A stretch of 64,000 nt of DNA from Nymphaea colorata (GCF_008831285.2 NC_045138.2:37873115-37937114); one strand, 5' to 3'; shown: positions 32,496 through 46,345, numbered from the stretch's first letter. The notes: generated by a model from the letters alone, not told the origin. Numbers and translations are program-made.

Positions 32496-33856
32496 GTCTC
32501 ACAGTTCCTACCAACAAAAGTGCTCGTGGTGTCTCAACCGGCAACAAATCACATGCCAATGAAATGGGCCGCAGCGAAAAACAGGACAATCATGAATCCA
32601 CTTGTATCTTCTCTTCCAAGAGTAATTTGACCTCGCCAAGTGATTCCACCAATTCCGTTATTGAAATAAAAAACTTAGAGAAGAATTGATGGCACAATAA
32701 CGGAAGGAGCAATTGTCTAACCCTCTAAGGACCACTGCAGACAGGGAATGGCTGGACTCTGCAAGGAAAGGAAAAAATATCGAATTAAGAAATGAACTAA
32801 TACAGAGATCTGAAGGCACAGAAGTTTCTCATAAATAAGAATCAAACGGCACGAACACCTAGATCCACGAAAGGCCGTCTTACTTAGAATTTTTAAAACT
32901 ACTAGGAACAGTTTCTTCATGGCCGCTTACATTGCAGATCAGAAAGCTCGGAAACAGAGTTTAAGGCACCGGAAAAGAAACAACTTCAGAACTTTGCGAC
33001 CATAGACGACCCAAAAGCGATGAAGGAACACTTGTTTTCATGAGAAAAGAACTAAAGGGAAAAAGAATAAAAAATCTGCACAGTTCCAGCCAAGTCAAGC
33101 ACAGGTTTTCTTGAGCTGTCCGGCTGTCCCCTATATAATAAGCATTGGGATTGGGAATTAGAAAGCTGGGACTGGGAGACCCTTCTTGAGTTTAAAATAT
33201 TCCCAAATGTCAAAGACAACGAGCAGAATCCGATGCATACTCTATAAAACACTCTCATTCATATAAAGTTTAAAGAAGCAGCATACGTCCCCCGTGGCTA
33301 GACTCCACGGTGCAGAGACGTTGCAGTTTGGAGCTTTAGATTACGTTGGTGCTCCATAAACAGGACATATGATGATATGAACTCATAGACCGTCTCTCGT
33401 CTCTGCACAGGAAGGCAGAGATGGCAAAGAATCGCTTCAAGACACTCCACTAGACCAATCGACTCCAAAAAACATACGTCCACACAAGGTCGAGGTCGCA
33501 AGAAAGAAAAGAGAGACAAAAAAACGGATAGAGAAGCGAATAACCTCAGTTCTTCAAATCAGAGGACCTTCAAAGCAGCAAAGGATAAATTTTTCAATGA
33601 CCAACGAAAAAGTTTCCAGGAAAGGTTAGGAACGGCTCTCCGAAGTCATCGCGCCAGAAAGCAAGCACAAAATCCAACAAAAACCAGTGCAGACGAGGGA
33701 TTACTCTCTGACTTTTTACCCGTGTTCCAACGCAAGACAACGCGAGATACAGGACCAACAAACCAATAAGAAGAAGAAAAAGCAGAAGACAAACCAAGAA
33801 GAAGAAGACTGGCTCACCAATCTAACGAACCTTCCCTGCGTCTCCAACGGCAGCTC

Positions 33857-33894
<38 letters not shown>

Positions 33895-34010
33895 GAGAAG
33901 AAAAAGAAGAAGAGAGAGTAAATAACAATAAATAACGGGGAAAGGAAGAAAAATGAAGGAAAGTGCAGATCTGCCCATCCTCCATCTCCTTCCTCTCTCC
34001 TCCCCATAAA
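32496..34010 (-). other. 5' leader / promoter region of the GT14 gene
   Basis: No second gene seen. The region probably contains one or more leader exons. A (GA)n microsatellite at 33860-33891 reads (CT)n on the gene's sense strand, a motif frequent in plant leaders and core promoters. I could not fix the start site. Confidence 0.4.
33860..33891. repeat. (GA)n microsatellite
   Basis: Sixteen uninterrupted GA units. Confidence 0.95.
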
Positions 34011-35334
34011 AGGTACGCGCAGCCGTTCACGACACGCTCTATTTACGGTCTCTCTCTGTCCCTCCCTATTATTAACGACCTCTCTCCCTCCTGTCAACCG
34101 CCTGAGCTAGATCACATGATCTGGACGGCTACCCCGATCACCCAATACGCCACTTCCCCCGTGCACTTTGGAGTGCGGGACCCACACGACTTCTCTCTCT
34201 GTCAGCCTCAGGAAATGGTTTGCCGGTCAGATGATCGACCTGATGATCCAGCGAGTCTGACTTCGTAGGCGACTCTCTGTTTTCCAGCACGTTTCTCTTT
34301 TGAGGGGACCATGTTTGTCCATGGTGTCGTCATGTTTGTCCATGGCGTCGTCGGACACGGACGGACGTAGACATTTCTCGCTGACCAGAGGCGAGACCTC
34401 CTCGACAGCGACGATCATATATTCAGAATAATAATTGATTTAGAATCCATCAATTTTAAAGATATAAAATTTTCATATATCTGTTAGAAATCCAAGATAC
34501 GAAATCTTAGGCTCTAAGATCCTAAGATTTCAAATCACTGAAATCTAAAATTTGAAGTAAAAACCTCCTAATGGGATAAAATATTCCGGCTCACTCGTTT
34601 GAGTGGTTGGGATTTATGGTCTTTAGTGATCGGCTGGAAAAGTCTTTCCTGACTGCGTCAGCTCTGCCGTGAGCAAGAGTGCTTGGACTCCGACTTCCTT
34701 CAATTTGAAAGTCCTCTTAAGTTTGGTATTTCTTTTTCAGCGGACAAACTATTTCCTCTCAACGTGTCGTCTTCCTTATATTATAACTTGATGATGGATA
34801 CCAAACTGAGAAGAATCTCTCTTAAATTAATTTTTAAATTACCAAAAAAGAAAGACAAATAACATGATACGGGCAGAACATACACGTGGGCTGTGTTTTT
34901 TGCAACATCTGTCCCCCCGTAGTGCACAATGCCTACTTCCACCTTAAGCCAAAAGAGACGTGGGTTTGACCCGAACTCACTTTATTGAAAAGCAATACTA
35001 TACTGCCAAGATCCATCTAAAAATCAAATATATTCTATCGACTTAACCGAGTTAATGTATGTAACTGCTCATTTATCTTGCATGTTGCAACTTGAAGAAT
35101 TCTTTCTTTTAATAATGTTTTATTAAGCCGGCTATTTTAACGTAAAAGTGGGGACCTAATAAATGGACTATTAACCGTCGATCCCCGGCCTGAATTAGGT
35201 CGTTGACCAGCCTAACCCTGTGGCCTTGTCAATTAGCCATGGTCCGGCTTGGTTGACGTTTTCTTGTTTTGTTACCAAATTTTTCTATGGCGATACTTTG
35301 GACATAGAATTTATGGAGTTGGGTAGGTGGAGGG
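34011..35334. other. Intergenic, no gene seen
   Basis: Contains a 21-bp tandem duplication at 34310-34330 and 34331-34351 (CATGTTTGTCCATGG followed by TGTCGT or CGTCGT). The rest is AT-rich and non-coding. GGGTTTGACCC near 34957 is only faintly B-box-like. Confidence 0.5.
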
Positions 35335-35510
35335 CAGGGGTGAAGCCATAAATTTTTGATGAGGGAACTCGAATTAAAGTTTTTAAATTTTGACAGGAAC
35401 CAAAATATCATTTTTCAAAATTTTTTAATATAAGGCAAGTACATTTTTTTTGAAATTTACATTCTTTTTTTTTAAGATGGGGCTGGGGCCCCTGGGAGCT
35501 CCCCTCGGGA
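35335..35510. mobile_element. MITE fragment, CAGGGG family
   Basis: Starts CAGGGGTGAAGCC, has the family's AAATTTTTAAATTTTG-rich interior, and ends in GGGGCCCCTGGGAGCTCCCC. Interior similarity to 37952-38150 and 56208-56376 is clear. No target-site duplication was found. Confidence 0.55.
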
Positions 35511-37951
35511 CCGGACTGACGTCCGGACAGTGATCTCTCATTGGTGAAGACCAAAGTACCAATGGAAACCCATTTAGCTCCGCATCAAAATTTGCCGGAT
35601 TCCGTGGCGTATGTGGTGTTTTGCCTTTGGCTGATCAACTTTCCATGGGAAAATGAGAGGCAATTTCTGTATGAATTTAAAGGTGGTGTTTGATGCTCCT
35701 TCCGAACGAGTAAAAGTTTCCTGTCCGGACATTTTTATGTTTGCAATCTCATGTTCAAGTTGGGGCGACCATGATATAATTATAACTGCAAATATTTCTT
35801 TTCATATCGAAATGATTAATTATGGATGATTCAAGAAGTCAGGTTTGACATGCGTGTTCCAGCTTGAACTGCTTGTCCACGGGATAACATGTCACGCCGT
35901 GGACTGTTTGTTCCATCGCGAAGACTTCAGAATGGTCGGCAAATGAATGCGCCATGTAACTTTCCCGGCAGCTTCGCTATACACCCAGATATTTGCGTTT
36001 ATATTACATGCAAGTAGGAAAATTTAATAAGAACATTGCGTTTTTGAAATGCATGTATTCTCAAAATACATGGCTTAGGCACAATGTATTTTTCTTCTCA
36101 AAAAGCATAATGTCATTACGGATGTTGTTTCTGTATTCAATAATTAAATAATTTATAAAAATGATTACGTTCTGTTTTTTGAAATAAAATCATGGTGTTT
36201 TCGATATGTTTTTAGTGCTTTTTACCAATGATTTTCTTATAAGCATTAACTTGTTCTCAACCATAGGCTTGATGAATCCAATGTTTTAAGGGTCAGGCCG
36301 GACCCGATTAAGGCTTTTCGGGCTTTTCTCGCCAATGGCTTTTCGGGCTTCAGGCCGATCCATTTGCCGAGGCCCGATTTGACTCCATTATTCACTGCTT
36401 TTCTCGAACAAAAGCTTCTTTTGTATCAAAATAAAAGTTGAAACTTTTTGCAGCTTACTTTTTAATTATATTTAATTTTTTTAATACAAAAAAAAATTGT
36501 TGGGCCCATTGGGCTGCTGAAGGGTTGAGTGTAGCTCTTGGGCCTGGCCCATTAGATTGTTTGGGCGGTGCTTGGGCCCTAGTTGTGGCGCGTATCAAGT
36601 ACTCGTCGGCGGCCTGACCCGGTTCGATCCGTAGCCTTACTTGAAACTAATGACAAAGAAAGCCTTCCAATAAATATGGAGGTCATCTTCATCTCTAGGC
36701 AGTAGGCAACGGATGTCGGTTTACAAATTTGAAGTTCAACCCTCTTTTCCCGAACTTAGATCTGCATGTCGCGTAGATGTAAGATTTCAATAACACAGAT
36801 CTCCAATCAGGAAAGAAAAAACACCCAACTTAGGTTGTAGTCTTTGATTTTCCCCTTTTCCTTCGAAAGCAGCAAGAAAAATTATTTAAACTACTTTTTC
36901 AACTTTAAAAAGTGTATGCATATGATCGATGATGGTAATCAATTTTTTTATTTATTTTTTAAAGACTCCGATTTATACGTTTACTATAACTTTAAAGAAA
37001 AGGAACAAGTGTGAAAGTCAAATATGGTTTCCCTGATGACGTTCCGCGAAGAGTTCACCGCTTTTTTTTGGAATAGCGTAGGCCGCCATTATAAAATAAA
37101 TTTAAAGTCGTCGTTCCCTTGAAAAAAAAAAAAAAAATCCCTCGTTCCCTGGTTGCATGTACCTGAGAGGAGTTGGAGCTCCTCTCGGTTTATATTTTGC
37201 TCGATTTGAGCTTGAGTCGAGCTTTGTTTATAGCTTAGATGCTATTAAGATCGAGTCGAGCTTAAGAATAAAAAGAAGAGAACACCTACACAAAAGATTA
37301 AAAAAAAAAAAAAAAGAGTACAAACGAAAAGGAAAATAGATACTTACAAATTAGCTTGTTTATAGGCAGGCACCTTCGCTTTCAAGCTTTAAAATGCCGA
37401 GGAGAAGCTAGACCAGGTTGGTGATCAAGTACTTTCCTCTAAGAACTACTTATATGTCTCTGTGTTTATGTGTATGTGTGCGAGAGATATTCCCGAACCA
37501 TTTTCTTAAGTGCAAGAAATTAATTTTTATAAAGCCTTTATGCAGTATTAATGAGGTGTTTGGTAACGGACATAATGTTTGATGAATCTATCCCAATAGA
37601 AACAAAGCATAAAAGTTGTAGCTTCAAGTTTGACCCTTTATTTGTTGTTGTTGTCTTCTATTTGGGTCCAGATTTGTTGATCCACTCTTAGCTTATATAA
37701 AGGGGTTTAGGAACCATTTATAGTCAGTTTTGAGTTTAATGAAAACCTTAGTTGTCTTCTGTGTTTTCCTTCTATTTCATCGCTATTCTTTTTGCATTCC
37801 TTTTGTTTTTTTTTTTTGTCCGATTTCGCGTTGATTGACAATGTTCATGTTACTAAATGACCTTTAAGGGGTTTGAATTAGTTGGTCAGGCCAGCAGTTG
37901 GTATAGAACCGATCTTTACTTTCATTCTCATGGGTGTTAAATCCTCACATA
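35511..37951. other. Intergenic, dispersed-repeat pieces, no gene
   Basis: 36280-36620 contains repeated GGCTTTTCGGGCTT and GGCCCGATT-type words plus TTGGGCCTGGCCCATTAG, characteristic of plant hAT-type dispersed repeats. 37160-37270 has GAGCTTGAGTCGAGCTT motifs of another such family. No ORF is supported. Confidence 0.5.
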
Positions 37952-38150
37952 CAGGGGCGGAGTTCGAAAGTTTTCGTTGTAGAGTTCAAACTATAGTTTT
38001 TAAAAATTTTAACAAGAGGGGAACTAGATTTTTTCAAATTTTTATACACATGAAACTAAAATTTTTAAATTTTACATATATACTTTTTCAATTTTTTAAA
38101 ATCTTAGGGGAGGGCGAGTCCCCTCCGGCCTCACCTTGCCTCTACCCCTG
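37952..38150. mobile_element. MITE, CAGGGG family, 199 bp
   Basis: Left end CAGGGGCGGAG and right end CTCTACCCCTG form short terminal inverted repeats with one mismatch. The interior (AACTATAGTTTTTAAAAATT and following) matches the copy at 56208. Flanking octamers CTCACATA and CTTGGATA agree at only five positions, so the target duplication is eroded or absent. Confidence 0.65.
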
Positions 38151-41100
38151 CTTGGATAACCAAAGCAGGCATAAGCTTTGAGAGTAGGAGTGCTGTTTAA
38201 TGCAGTCAAATAAGCAACAAAGTTTTTTGGCTTTTTTAAACAAAAAAAGAAAAAGAAAAGAAAGAAAGACCCTCCTAGACTGTGTTAATAATGTGACCCA
38301 ACATGTGATTTTTTAATGAACAAAGCATGCAGTTAAATCATATATATTTCTTCATGATTTGACCTTCATATTCCAAGCTTGGCTTGCATGTGCATGAGAG
38401 CTAGTATGTGTGTTTTCTGTGCACGAATTTCTTAATCATTTCTACGATTTGGATCCTCAAAAGATCAAAAGTCTAGATCTGCAAGCTTTTCGAGGGCATA
38501 TATTGCACCGTCGCATGTGAATACGTCAAGCTTGCAAAATTAATCTTATTTATCTCTTGTCACACGTTATCTAGTCACTCTTTCTTTGGTTCTCTGCATG
38601 AAACTTTGGTCTCTTTGAATTTTTTGCCCGTTCAAGTAAAATTTGAGCACAACTTTAATGAACCTTAGAAGAAATGCAACATGAATGACCCACAAAATGT
38701 TCTCTTTAGATTGACAGTACGAAGTTCATAAAGGAACCCACAGTGAAACTCAACCATTATTTTGTATTTGGCTTGATCTGTGACAAGCGTGACCTAGAAA
38801 AATGATCTGTAAAATCAAGAAAAATCTTAACCTGACAACAAAAAGTCAATCTGAAGGGAAAGTTTGATTACCTCCATCGTATTCTGTGATCCATCGATGA
38901 AGTATTACACCCTATCTCTCCAATGTTACATCAGTCCTAAGTCATATGGGAACGAGTATAAAATGCCAATACAAACACAACTTTATAGAATGTGGGTATA
39001 TGGGGGTATGGTCACATATATGTATATATATAAAGAAACGCAAAAAAATCAAAATAAAAGCAACATTTAAATGGTGGAGTGATATAAATAAACACATTAC
39101 ATGTTAATGAAGAATAACTGTAAAATAAGAATGAAAATTGAGTTGGAAAATTTATACCAAGTAAAGTTAGCAGTTTGGATCATTTTCGATCTAAAAAATA
39201 CCCAAGTGTGTCAGAGTTATCCATGTCATTAAGGATCGGACCTTTGATCATGTAAAACAATGGTATTCTATAACTGTAGATCTTCGGTCCAACCTACAAA
39301 GAGCCTTTGAGACAACTACGTATAATTTTGCAAGGATTTCTTGCTACAACAGCAAAGCTGTGCAGCATTTAGTTCATGGATTCAACTTGGATGAATGAAT
39401 TAACCTCCGGTAATTGGTAGGCGATTTGGTTTGAGTGCCCTAAACCACGGTCAGATTTGTATATATTCTACCTAGTACATCAAATGGTATTGAAGAATCA
39501 AGAGACATTGTTGAATGTTCACCCCACACACTGTTTGAAGGTCTCTCTATATGCCACCTCCCTTATATTTTCCATACGAAGAAGCATCTCATTGAATTCA
39601 GATCTTACCAGCTGGAGGGAGGCTGTCAGCTGATGGTAAGATCGAATTGCCGTCTCAAAACCCGATCAATTGGCTCAGATCTGGTAAAAGAAAACGAGTT
39701 GCATCTTAATGGGACTTGAGAGTATATGAACAGAGGTATTATGAACTTATAATTTGGTGCCAAATATGACAACGAGGGGCTAGTAAGCGCAGTAGGTATT
39801 ATAATCATCTTTGATCATTCAGAAGGATTAAGTCATTTTGCTCATGATGGACGTGGAGAGTGAACGGAATGTTAAGTTCAATCTAAACAGAGGAAAATCA
39901 TGATTCTTTTATATCTTGGACCATACAGAAACTCCTCCTCTTTTTTTTCTATTGGACTTTGTCCAGGAAATCAAACCCGCCATTAAAAAACAGCATCTCT
40001 GTCCACGCTTGCAGTGGGAGTTGATGGCAGGGGACGAATGCTCAGTTGGAATCAAGAAAAAATAAAGGAGGTGGAGATGCGGGAGACTCCTTTTAAGAAG
40101 ATTAATCAACCACAAGCTGATGGATTCGAGTTGACTAGTTGCCAAAATGAAATGAAAATCTTTCAATGATTTCTTTAGAGTGCTGCGGATGATTGCGTGG
40201 AGTGATTCATGATGCCACCAATCTCTCTTTTTAATTTCATCCTTTTCTTCTCCTGCGCGTGAATGTACGTTGTTCAGACGTTTGATGCCGTGGCTTTGAT
40301 CAGCTCAAGGAAGAAAGTCGTCTGCCTGCTGTAAGAAATGAATGTGGCGCAGCTGCTAGACGATGCACACGCACGCTAGGGGTTTCCACATTGGATCTTC
40401 ATTTTGAGGGAGGTTGAGAGTTCAATTCCCGACGCACTTAACACAATTTGAAAACGTTTTGCCTAACCTCAAGGAGGGTTGTTCAACCAGTCAAGTAGAA
40501 CTCTCTCTATAAACATGACTCCAACTCAATTTGTTTATTCAACGAGTTGAGTTTGAGTTAAGAAATGAACTCGACAACCTAAATGAGACGAGTTCGAGTT
40601 GAGTGAGCTTGTTTGGCTTGACTGAACTCAGTTAAGCTCAAAAAAAGAAAATATATAAAATATGCTCAAATGGGTATGCATGCAATTGGTATGTGGGAGG
40701 TTACATGTTCAAATCTACATGTCGCCTCTTCCTCTAAAAAATATTTTTTAAAATAAAATGCTTAATTCGGCTTAAGCCAATCTTTGGCTCAAGCTTAATC
40801 GAGCTGAGCTTGAGTTTGAAGAAGTCATTAACTCGAGCCCAATTCAAACTAATGCAATTTTACTCGACTGGAACACGAGCCGAACTCGCTCATGAACAGT
40901 TCTAACCCCAAGTTGCCATGTTTCTGCACATGTGCATATGTGTGTTTGTGTTAAACTTTCTGCTGGGAAGGGTGAAGGCTTTGGTGCTCCTTCTGGCAGC
41001 TTCAACTCACCTTAAGAACGAAGAAACATCTAGAACCCGAAAAGTGTTTGATTACAAAGAACTTTCATGAGCCCTGCGCGTCCTTTCACAGGAAAACCCC

Positions 41101-42462
41101 ATGTGACTCCGACTGCCATGCTTGCGAGGACAACACAACGTGGTGCAGAGTAGCAGATCTGGGACTTCCAGAAAAATTGACGGAGGTCAGGACGGACAAT
41201 TACACGATGATGCAGTGAAACAGGATTTTTTTAGATCCTAAACCCTGCAGTCGGCTAAAACTCGTATAAACAAGAAAAAAAAAAGAGCAGAAAATAACGG
41301 TTGAAAACAAAATTAAACCGGTAGTAGAGCTGGAAATAAAGGAAATTAGCTACAGAAAGGTTTCATTTCAATATCTCAGACCTTTGACTGACATATGAAT
41401 CCTCAGGTCGCTCTAAATGGAGAAAAGAATAAGATTTATATATAGAGTTCATCTAGTTAGAGGGCTTTGGTCTCCATTCTGCTTCTGCTCTGCGTTGCGC
41501 GTGCTTTTCACAAGTGTCTTGCTAAGCTGTAGATTCCTCCACAGCTAATTGATGCCTGCCATTTACCCTTTCCTTTTAGAGTATTTGCAGGTACCAAATC
41601 GGGGTTGCAACTATTGAGAAATCTTTTCAAATGGTACCAATGGTTTTAAACATGCATGTAGTCTTTACGAAATCAAATCGATGATGATGATCATGCAGAA
41701 TGAGCAACAGTCCAAGCAAGATCTTGATTTTTAGTTTACTTAATTGGTCATGGATTCGGATCAGCCTCAGGAAGGATTGATTGTTCATAAACTATGACAA
41801 ATGGCTTTGATGGGTTTTGATCTTGGATCTGCGCCTGATGCGCAGTGTCCAAGCTCACTTAAGAAGGAAGGAGCAGTTACAGTTACTAACCTCCTCTTAC
41901 TGTAAGGTAATGGGCACATTAACATGTACATAGTGTGTAAGAGGATAGAAAGTCCCCCAAAAACTGAAACGGGTGAGGAAAAGAAAAGATTGAAAATGTA
42001 TCTTGTGTTTTCCTCACTGTGCATTTCTCTAGTCACAAATTGGTCAGAAAGATATAGCGATTCAGTCATATCTTCACTGCCACTTTTCAAAAAGTTGGGC
42101 ATCAAGAGAACTGATCAATTTTCTTGTCATTCTCTTCTTGCTAAAATCATAGTTTCCAGGAGAAGGAAAGGATATGGGAAGTGATATTTTTGACACAAGA
42201 ATGAGGAAGCAACCATTTGGGAAAAAAAAAAGTTATGAGATGCAGCGGGAGGCGCATTTTGAATTAAAAAGTGAATCTGGTTTTCTAGTAACTACAGCTG
42301 AAACGTACAAAGCTCAAGGTGTTCGAAGTTGCAAAATTTTTGAAATTGGGAACTGCTTGGCCTTCTATTTCGTCTGTCAAATTAAACGTAAAAACGGTTT
42401 TCTCTTCAAGAAGTTAGAAGATGATCGATCAAACACCGTATTGCCACAATTTGTGGGATCGG

Positions 42463-42466
<4 letters not shown>
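38151..42466. other. Intergenic, no gene seen
   Basis: 40500-40905 is a dispersed-repeat fragment with GAGTTGAGTTTGAGTT and AATCGAGCTGAGCTTGAG words and a TCTAACCCC end. 40410-40480 has a B-box-like GAGTTCAATTCCCG. An imperfect hairpin lies at 39594-39648. No coding gene recognised. Confidence 0.5.
39594..39648. repeat. Imperfect inverted repeat / hairpin
   Basis: GATCTTACC-AGCTG and CAGCTGATGGTAAGATC form a stem extended by flanking AATTC/GAATT, about 20 bp with two small bulges and a 12-nt loop (GAGGGAGGCTGT). Confidence 0.65.

Positions 42467-42541
<75 letters not shown>
42467..42541. repeat. (AT)n microsatellite, ~75 bp
   Basis: Pure AT repeat of about 37 units, the longest in the window. 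It lies just beyond the 3' side of the DUF506 gene. Confidence 0.97.
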
Positions 42542-42543
<2 letters not shown>

Positions 42544-42943
42544 AGACAAATGTACAAGCGCCTATCGAATGTCAATGTTTTAGATTAATATGTTTTTAAA
42601 TCAATTTAGCTAGGTCATTATGTGGATGTCATTTACATTGTTGTGAGAAAATATTTATTTAAAGTCGTGCTACAAGTTGATTTCTTGTCAAATCATGCCT
42701 ATGATTTCATAAAAAAATCAAAACATTGAGATCTAAGGGCATATCTCGATGATTTCATTGACTAAAGCAAATCAAAACATTGAGATCTAAAGGGCACTTT
42801 CATATGGTAATATACATAGCGTTTCACTTGCTTCTCACTATTATTAGTCGGTGCGCCGTTCATTTTCTTCTCTTCGCAAAACTTTGTTCCCGATTACTTT
42901 TGGTGCTCGCTTTAGCCCATATATATTTTTAGTCCCGAACAAC

Positions 42944-44237
42944 TTACACAACCTCTACCACTGCAAAATTTGGCAAATTTCTAGACAAATCGAAAGTAAG
43001 CATCGACATCTTCTTCTTCGATTGCTTCTCCAAGAGATGCGCCGAGAATGGGCCGGCCGGTTCGATCCTCTCATGTGCACCAAGCCACTTGGCGTGCATA
43101 TACTTCTGCCTTCTCCATGGGCCCAAGTGCATCTTCTTCTCCTTCATGCACCTCTTCCCTGCCGAGCAGGCCGCCTTGATGACTTCTTTCAGGCGATCAG
43201 GTTTGCCCACAAACACCTCCGGCAGCCGGTTTACTAGTTGATTATACTCGCTGCTTCCCCTGGCCATCTCAAACTCTGCGCGAAAATCCAATTCGATCAC
43301 AACACGTGCAGCTGCCCCATCGTCATTCCTTTCGGCGTTGTCGATCACATCAATGTAACTGTGCTCACCTGAAAAGGATTCCGGCGACCGGATTAATTAC
43401 CAAAAAGACAGAGTTGCCCATATGTACTGAATTAGGACATGTCCAAGGTGGATGGATATATACGAGTTGGCATTGACGACATGATCACGCAACCAATTGA
43501 TTACCTGCTGGAATGTCCGGCGAGCTCCTCCACTTTGATCGGCATACGGCGGCATTATGGCCGGCCTTTCGCAGACGATCGACGACATCTTGCTGTAAGC
43601 AATTCCGGCAGCCGCCGGCCGCAGGGATCTTGCACATGCATCTAGGAGACTGTTGCGCGTCCTCCAGCGCCTTGGTCGTGTCTCGCCTAACCCTTTTCTC
43701 AAAAGAGCTACTTCGCCTCAATGCAGCCTGAAAATGAACACAATTCCGGCGCCTATTAGAACTCCGGCAACGAACGAACGAGCCAATTTCCCCTTAATTT
43801 CTCTCCAAAATCACTAACATCTCCCGTATTTCTGTTCGACGCGATAAGCTGGCACTTGCCAAATTATCCCGGCGAAACCACTTTCCCCTTTTCCACGTTG
43901 ACAGTGAGAAAAGTAAACGGAAAGAAGAAATTAATTCCTTCCCGTAGCCGATGCTTACCTCTAGTAGCAGCTGCTGCTTCTTCCAGAAGGCAGCTTTCTC
44001 CTCACCAGAAGCCACGGATTCTTCCTCTTCATCATCGTCGTCCAAATCCAAGATCAAGCGATCAGCCGACGCCTCGCCGTCTTCGAGGAATCCGGCGGTC
44101 TCTATGCTCGGAAACTCGACCTCGCCGACGCCAGCAACCTCCCAGCAAACCTTGGGCTCTATGCCCATGAACTTGCTGAGGCCAAACGTCGCCGGATTAT
44201 GGCCACCACCATAATTTGCTGCGAGAAACCTACCCAT
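42944..44237 (-). CDS. DUF506 family protein (PDDEXK-like fold)
   Basis: Exons 44237-43959, 43727-43505 and 43368-42944 have GT-AG borders and phases that close, giving 308 aa. Plant DUF506 proteins (PF04720, distant PDDEXK nuclease fold) are poorly characterised; some affect root-hair growth. Diagnostic segments in order are GLSKFMGIEPKV near the N-terminus, an acidic run DLDDDDEEEES, DVVDRLRKAGHNAAVCRSKW, then across the exon border IPAGEHSYIDVI, VVIELDFRAEFEMARGSSEY, LPEVFVGKPDRLKEVIKAAC, LGPWRRQKYMHAKWLG. Cys-rich KIPAAGGCRNC precedes the core. The start at 44237 (MGRFLAANYGGG) is preferred to an in-frame ATG at 44423, because a TATA box at 44334-44340 places transcription start between them. 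Nuclease activity is not implied. Confidence 0.88.
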
Positions 44238-44333
44238 CACCAGATCCACCAACCCACCTGCCCGAGCAAGAGACAGAGAGAAGAAGATTTCCGACCTACA
44301 CCCAATGAAGGATCCCGTCAAACGCCCGTTCCG

Positions 44334-44340
44334 TTTTATA
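44334..44340 (-). promoter_or_regulatory. TATA box of the DUF506 gene
   Basis: TATAAAA on the minus strand in CCCTATAAAACGG. Start of transcription would be near 44305, about 70 nt before the chosen ATG. Confidence 0.65.
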
Positions 44341-46307
44341 GGGCCTCCATCTCCGGCTAGGGGCTGTGGCGGGACCCCGGGCCGGACGTGGACGAACCAG
44401 GCGCCGCGAACATGACTAGGCACACAGCCAAGTCCACACGGCAGGTAATGATTGGGTAGGACGAGTAAACCCGGTGGGGTTCTCGGTTGATGAGGCCACA
44501 GCTCGGACCAACGTCAGCCAGCCACCGCTTCCCTCTTTCTCATCTCCTCTTGAAATTTATCCGTTAAATTTCTCCACCCATATATTAACAATTATTATTA
44601 TTAATTTGTAGATTGCCTTTCAAGCTCTACCCGTAAAATAGCACGATCAAGTTGATAAGTGGACTTGGTTGGTTGACTAGGTTCGACTTGGTCGCGACTC
44701 GAGCCATGAACTCAGTCAAATTTTTTAGCATGGGTGGGAGCTAAACAAGGAAACGGTTATGCATCAAGTCTCCAATCTCGTTGGCTTAAAAACTTAGGGC
44801 TGGGTTCGGTCCATTAATATCAAATCCCGTTGGTGTAGGCTACGGCTTAGCTGGATAGAATCAAATCGCCTTGGCAGCTTGATTCCTCTGAAAGTTCAGG
44901 GGCAAAGTGGTCACTTTCTTGTTTCTATAGATTGAGAACATTCGTTTAGGCGCCAAAAATTTAAGCATAATTCGATAAACCGTCCAGACGGAAACTCGAT
45001 CGGCATAGATTAAATTGAATTCGGCAAAAAACAGGGTCGGATCCCGCTAAATATCTTCTAATATGTGAGCTTGAACGGACTATTCTGAAACATAAAAAAC
45101 TTGAGGGTCTGAATCGGGAAAAGGATATATTTCTGATATTTTATTTCTAGTGGAAGGAGATAAGGAGTTGTTATCCCAATCCATCTGCGTGGCTGGCGGG
45201 GTCCACTCCAACATTGATATGACGTGGACAGTAGGTGGCGTCCCTTCAGAGCAGTCATTTCTACTTAGGACAGGACCACTCTGTGGGACCCAGGGAACAG
45301 CCTGGCCCCCAATGTGGGACCCAGGGGAAAAAAAAATTGGATCGAGACCACTTTTCTTCTTTCTTTGGGCAACAAAAAATGCCACTTTTTCTTGTTTGGT
45401 CCATTATTTTTCAGAAGGCGATATTATCCTCACAAAAATGCGAAGAATATTCGCATTTTCACCTCGAATTCCCTGGCCATTGATTTCTTGATATATTGAA
45501 AAATTGGCACGAGAAAACAAACATGAGAGATTTCTTGGTATATATATTTGTTGGTTTCTCAAACATGTTATGATATTTTGAAAATTGGCAGTAGGAACTA
45601 GGAAGTCGGCTACGATGTGTAAAATTAAAATTATATGACACAATTATATAATACATATGAAATCTAAAAATATAACATATAACAAGCACATATTTTTAAA
45701 ACATAATGTTCTTCTTCTTCTTATCCAACACCTTTTACTTTGTGCTCAAGTACATGAAATGAAATGAAATGAAGAGCCCTTAACAGCCACTTTTCAAACT
45801 GCTTTTGAGAGATGTTTTCGCGGCGCGGCAGGTCGGATGCATACTCCTCTGATACTGACCCATATTAGCAACTGCTTAATCTGTCACAAATTTCATTTTT
45901 CATTGTTTTGACAACAAATCGACGGCCGAAAATTTGATTTGAATTTGTTTTTTCCCCTTTTTTTGTTTGGGTACTTTTGGTTTACAATTCTTCGGCCCAC
46001 TATAAAATATCCAAATCCATCAACCAATTTGTGAGAACAAGGATGCCATTCAAACACATCATGAGTCATGGGCCCCCCCGTTCGGTGCCAACTTATCCAC
46101 ACCCACCCACAAAATCATTTCTTTTCTGGGCCCAATCTCCCAAGAATACAAAAATCAAAAGTTCCAATTAAAAATTAAAGTCTTCAGTAACTAAATTATA
46201 AACTCTAATTGATACTTTTTCCCTTTCTGCATTATTGGAGCAATATTATAGTAACATTTTCATCAGACCTGATGCTCCCAGCCGGGTGTTCTTATCCTTT
46301 GGTACAA

Positions 46308-46310
<3 letters not shown>
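44341..46310. other. Intergenic, no gene seen
   Basis: Includes the upstream region of the DUF506 gene. 44640-44880 has GACTTGGTTGGTTGACTAGG-type dispersed-repeat words. Short overlapping ORFs around 45058-45689 on both strands show no family features. Confidence 0.5.

Positions 46311-46345
<35 letters not shown>
46311..46345. repeat. (AT)n microsatellite
   Basis: About 17 pure AT units. Confidence 0.95.

Noticed and set aside
42467-42541. CRISPR-like or satellite array
   Set aside because: It is a simple AT dinucleotide run; no spacer/repeat structure exists anywhere in the window.
43856-44214. Plus-strand ORFs of 87-104 codons
   Set aside because: They are shadows of the minus-strand DUF506 first exon.
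44238-44423. Longer N-terminus (62 extra residues) for the DUF506 protein from the ATG at 44423
   Set aside because: The TATA box at 44334-44340 would put transcription start downstream of that ATG, and the extra residues do not resemble the family.
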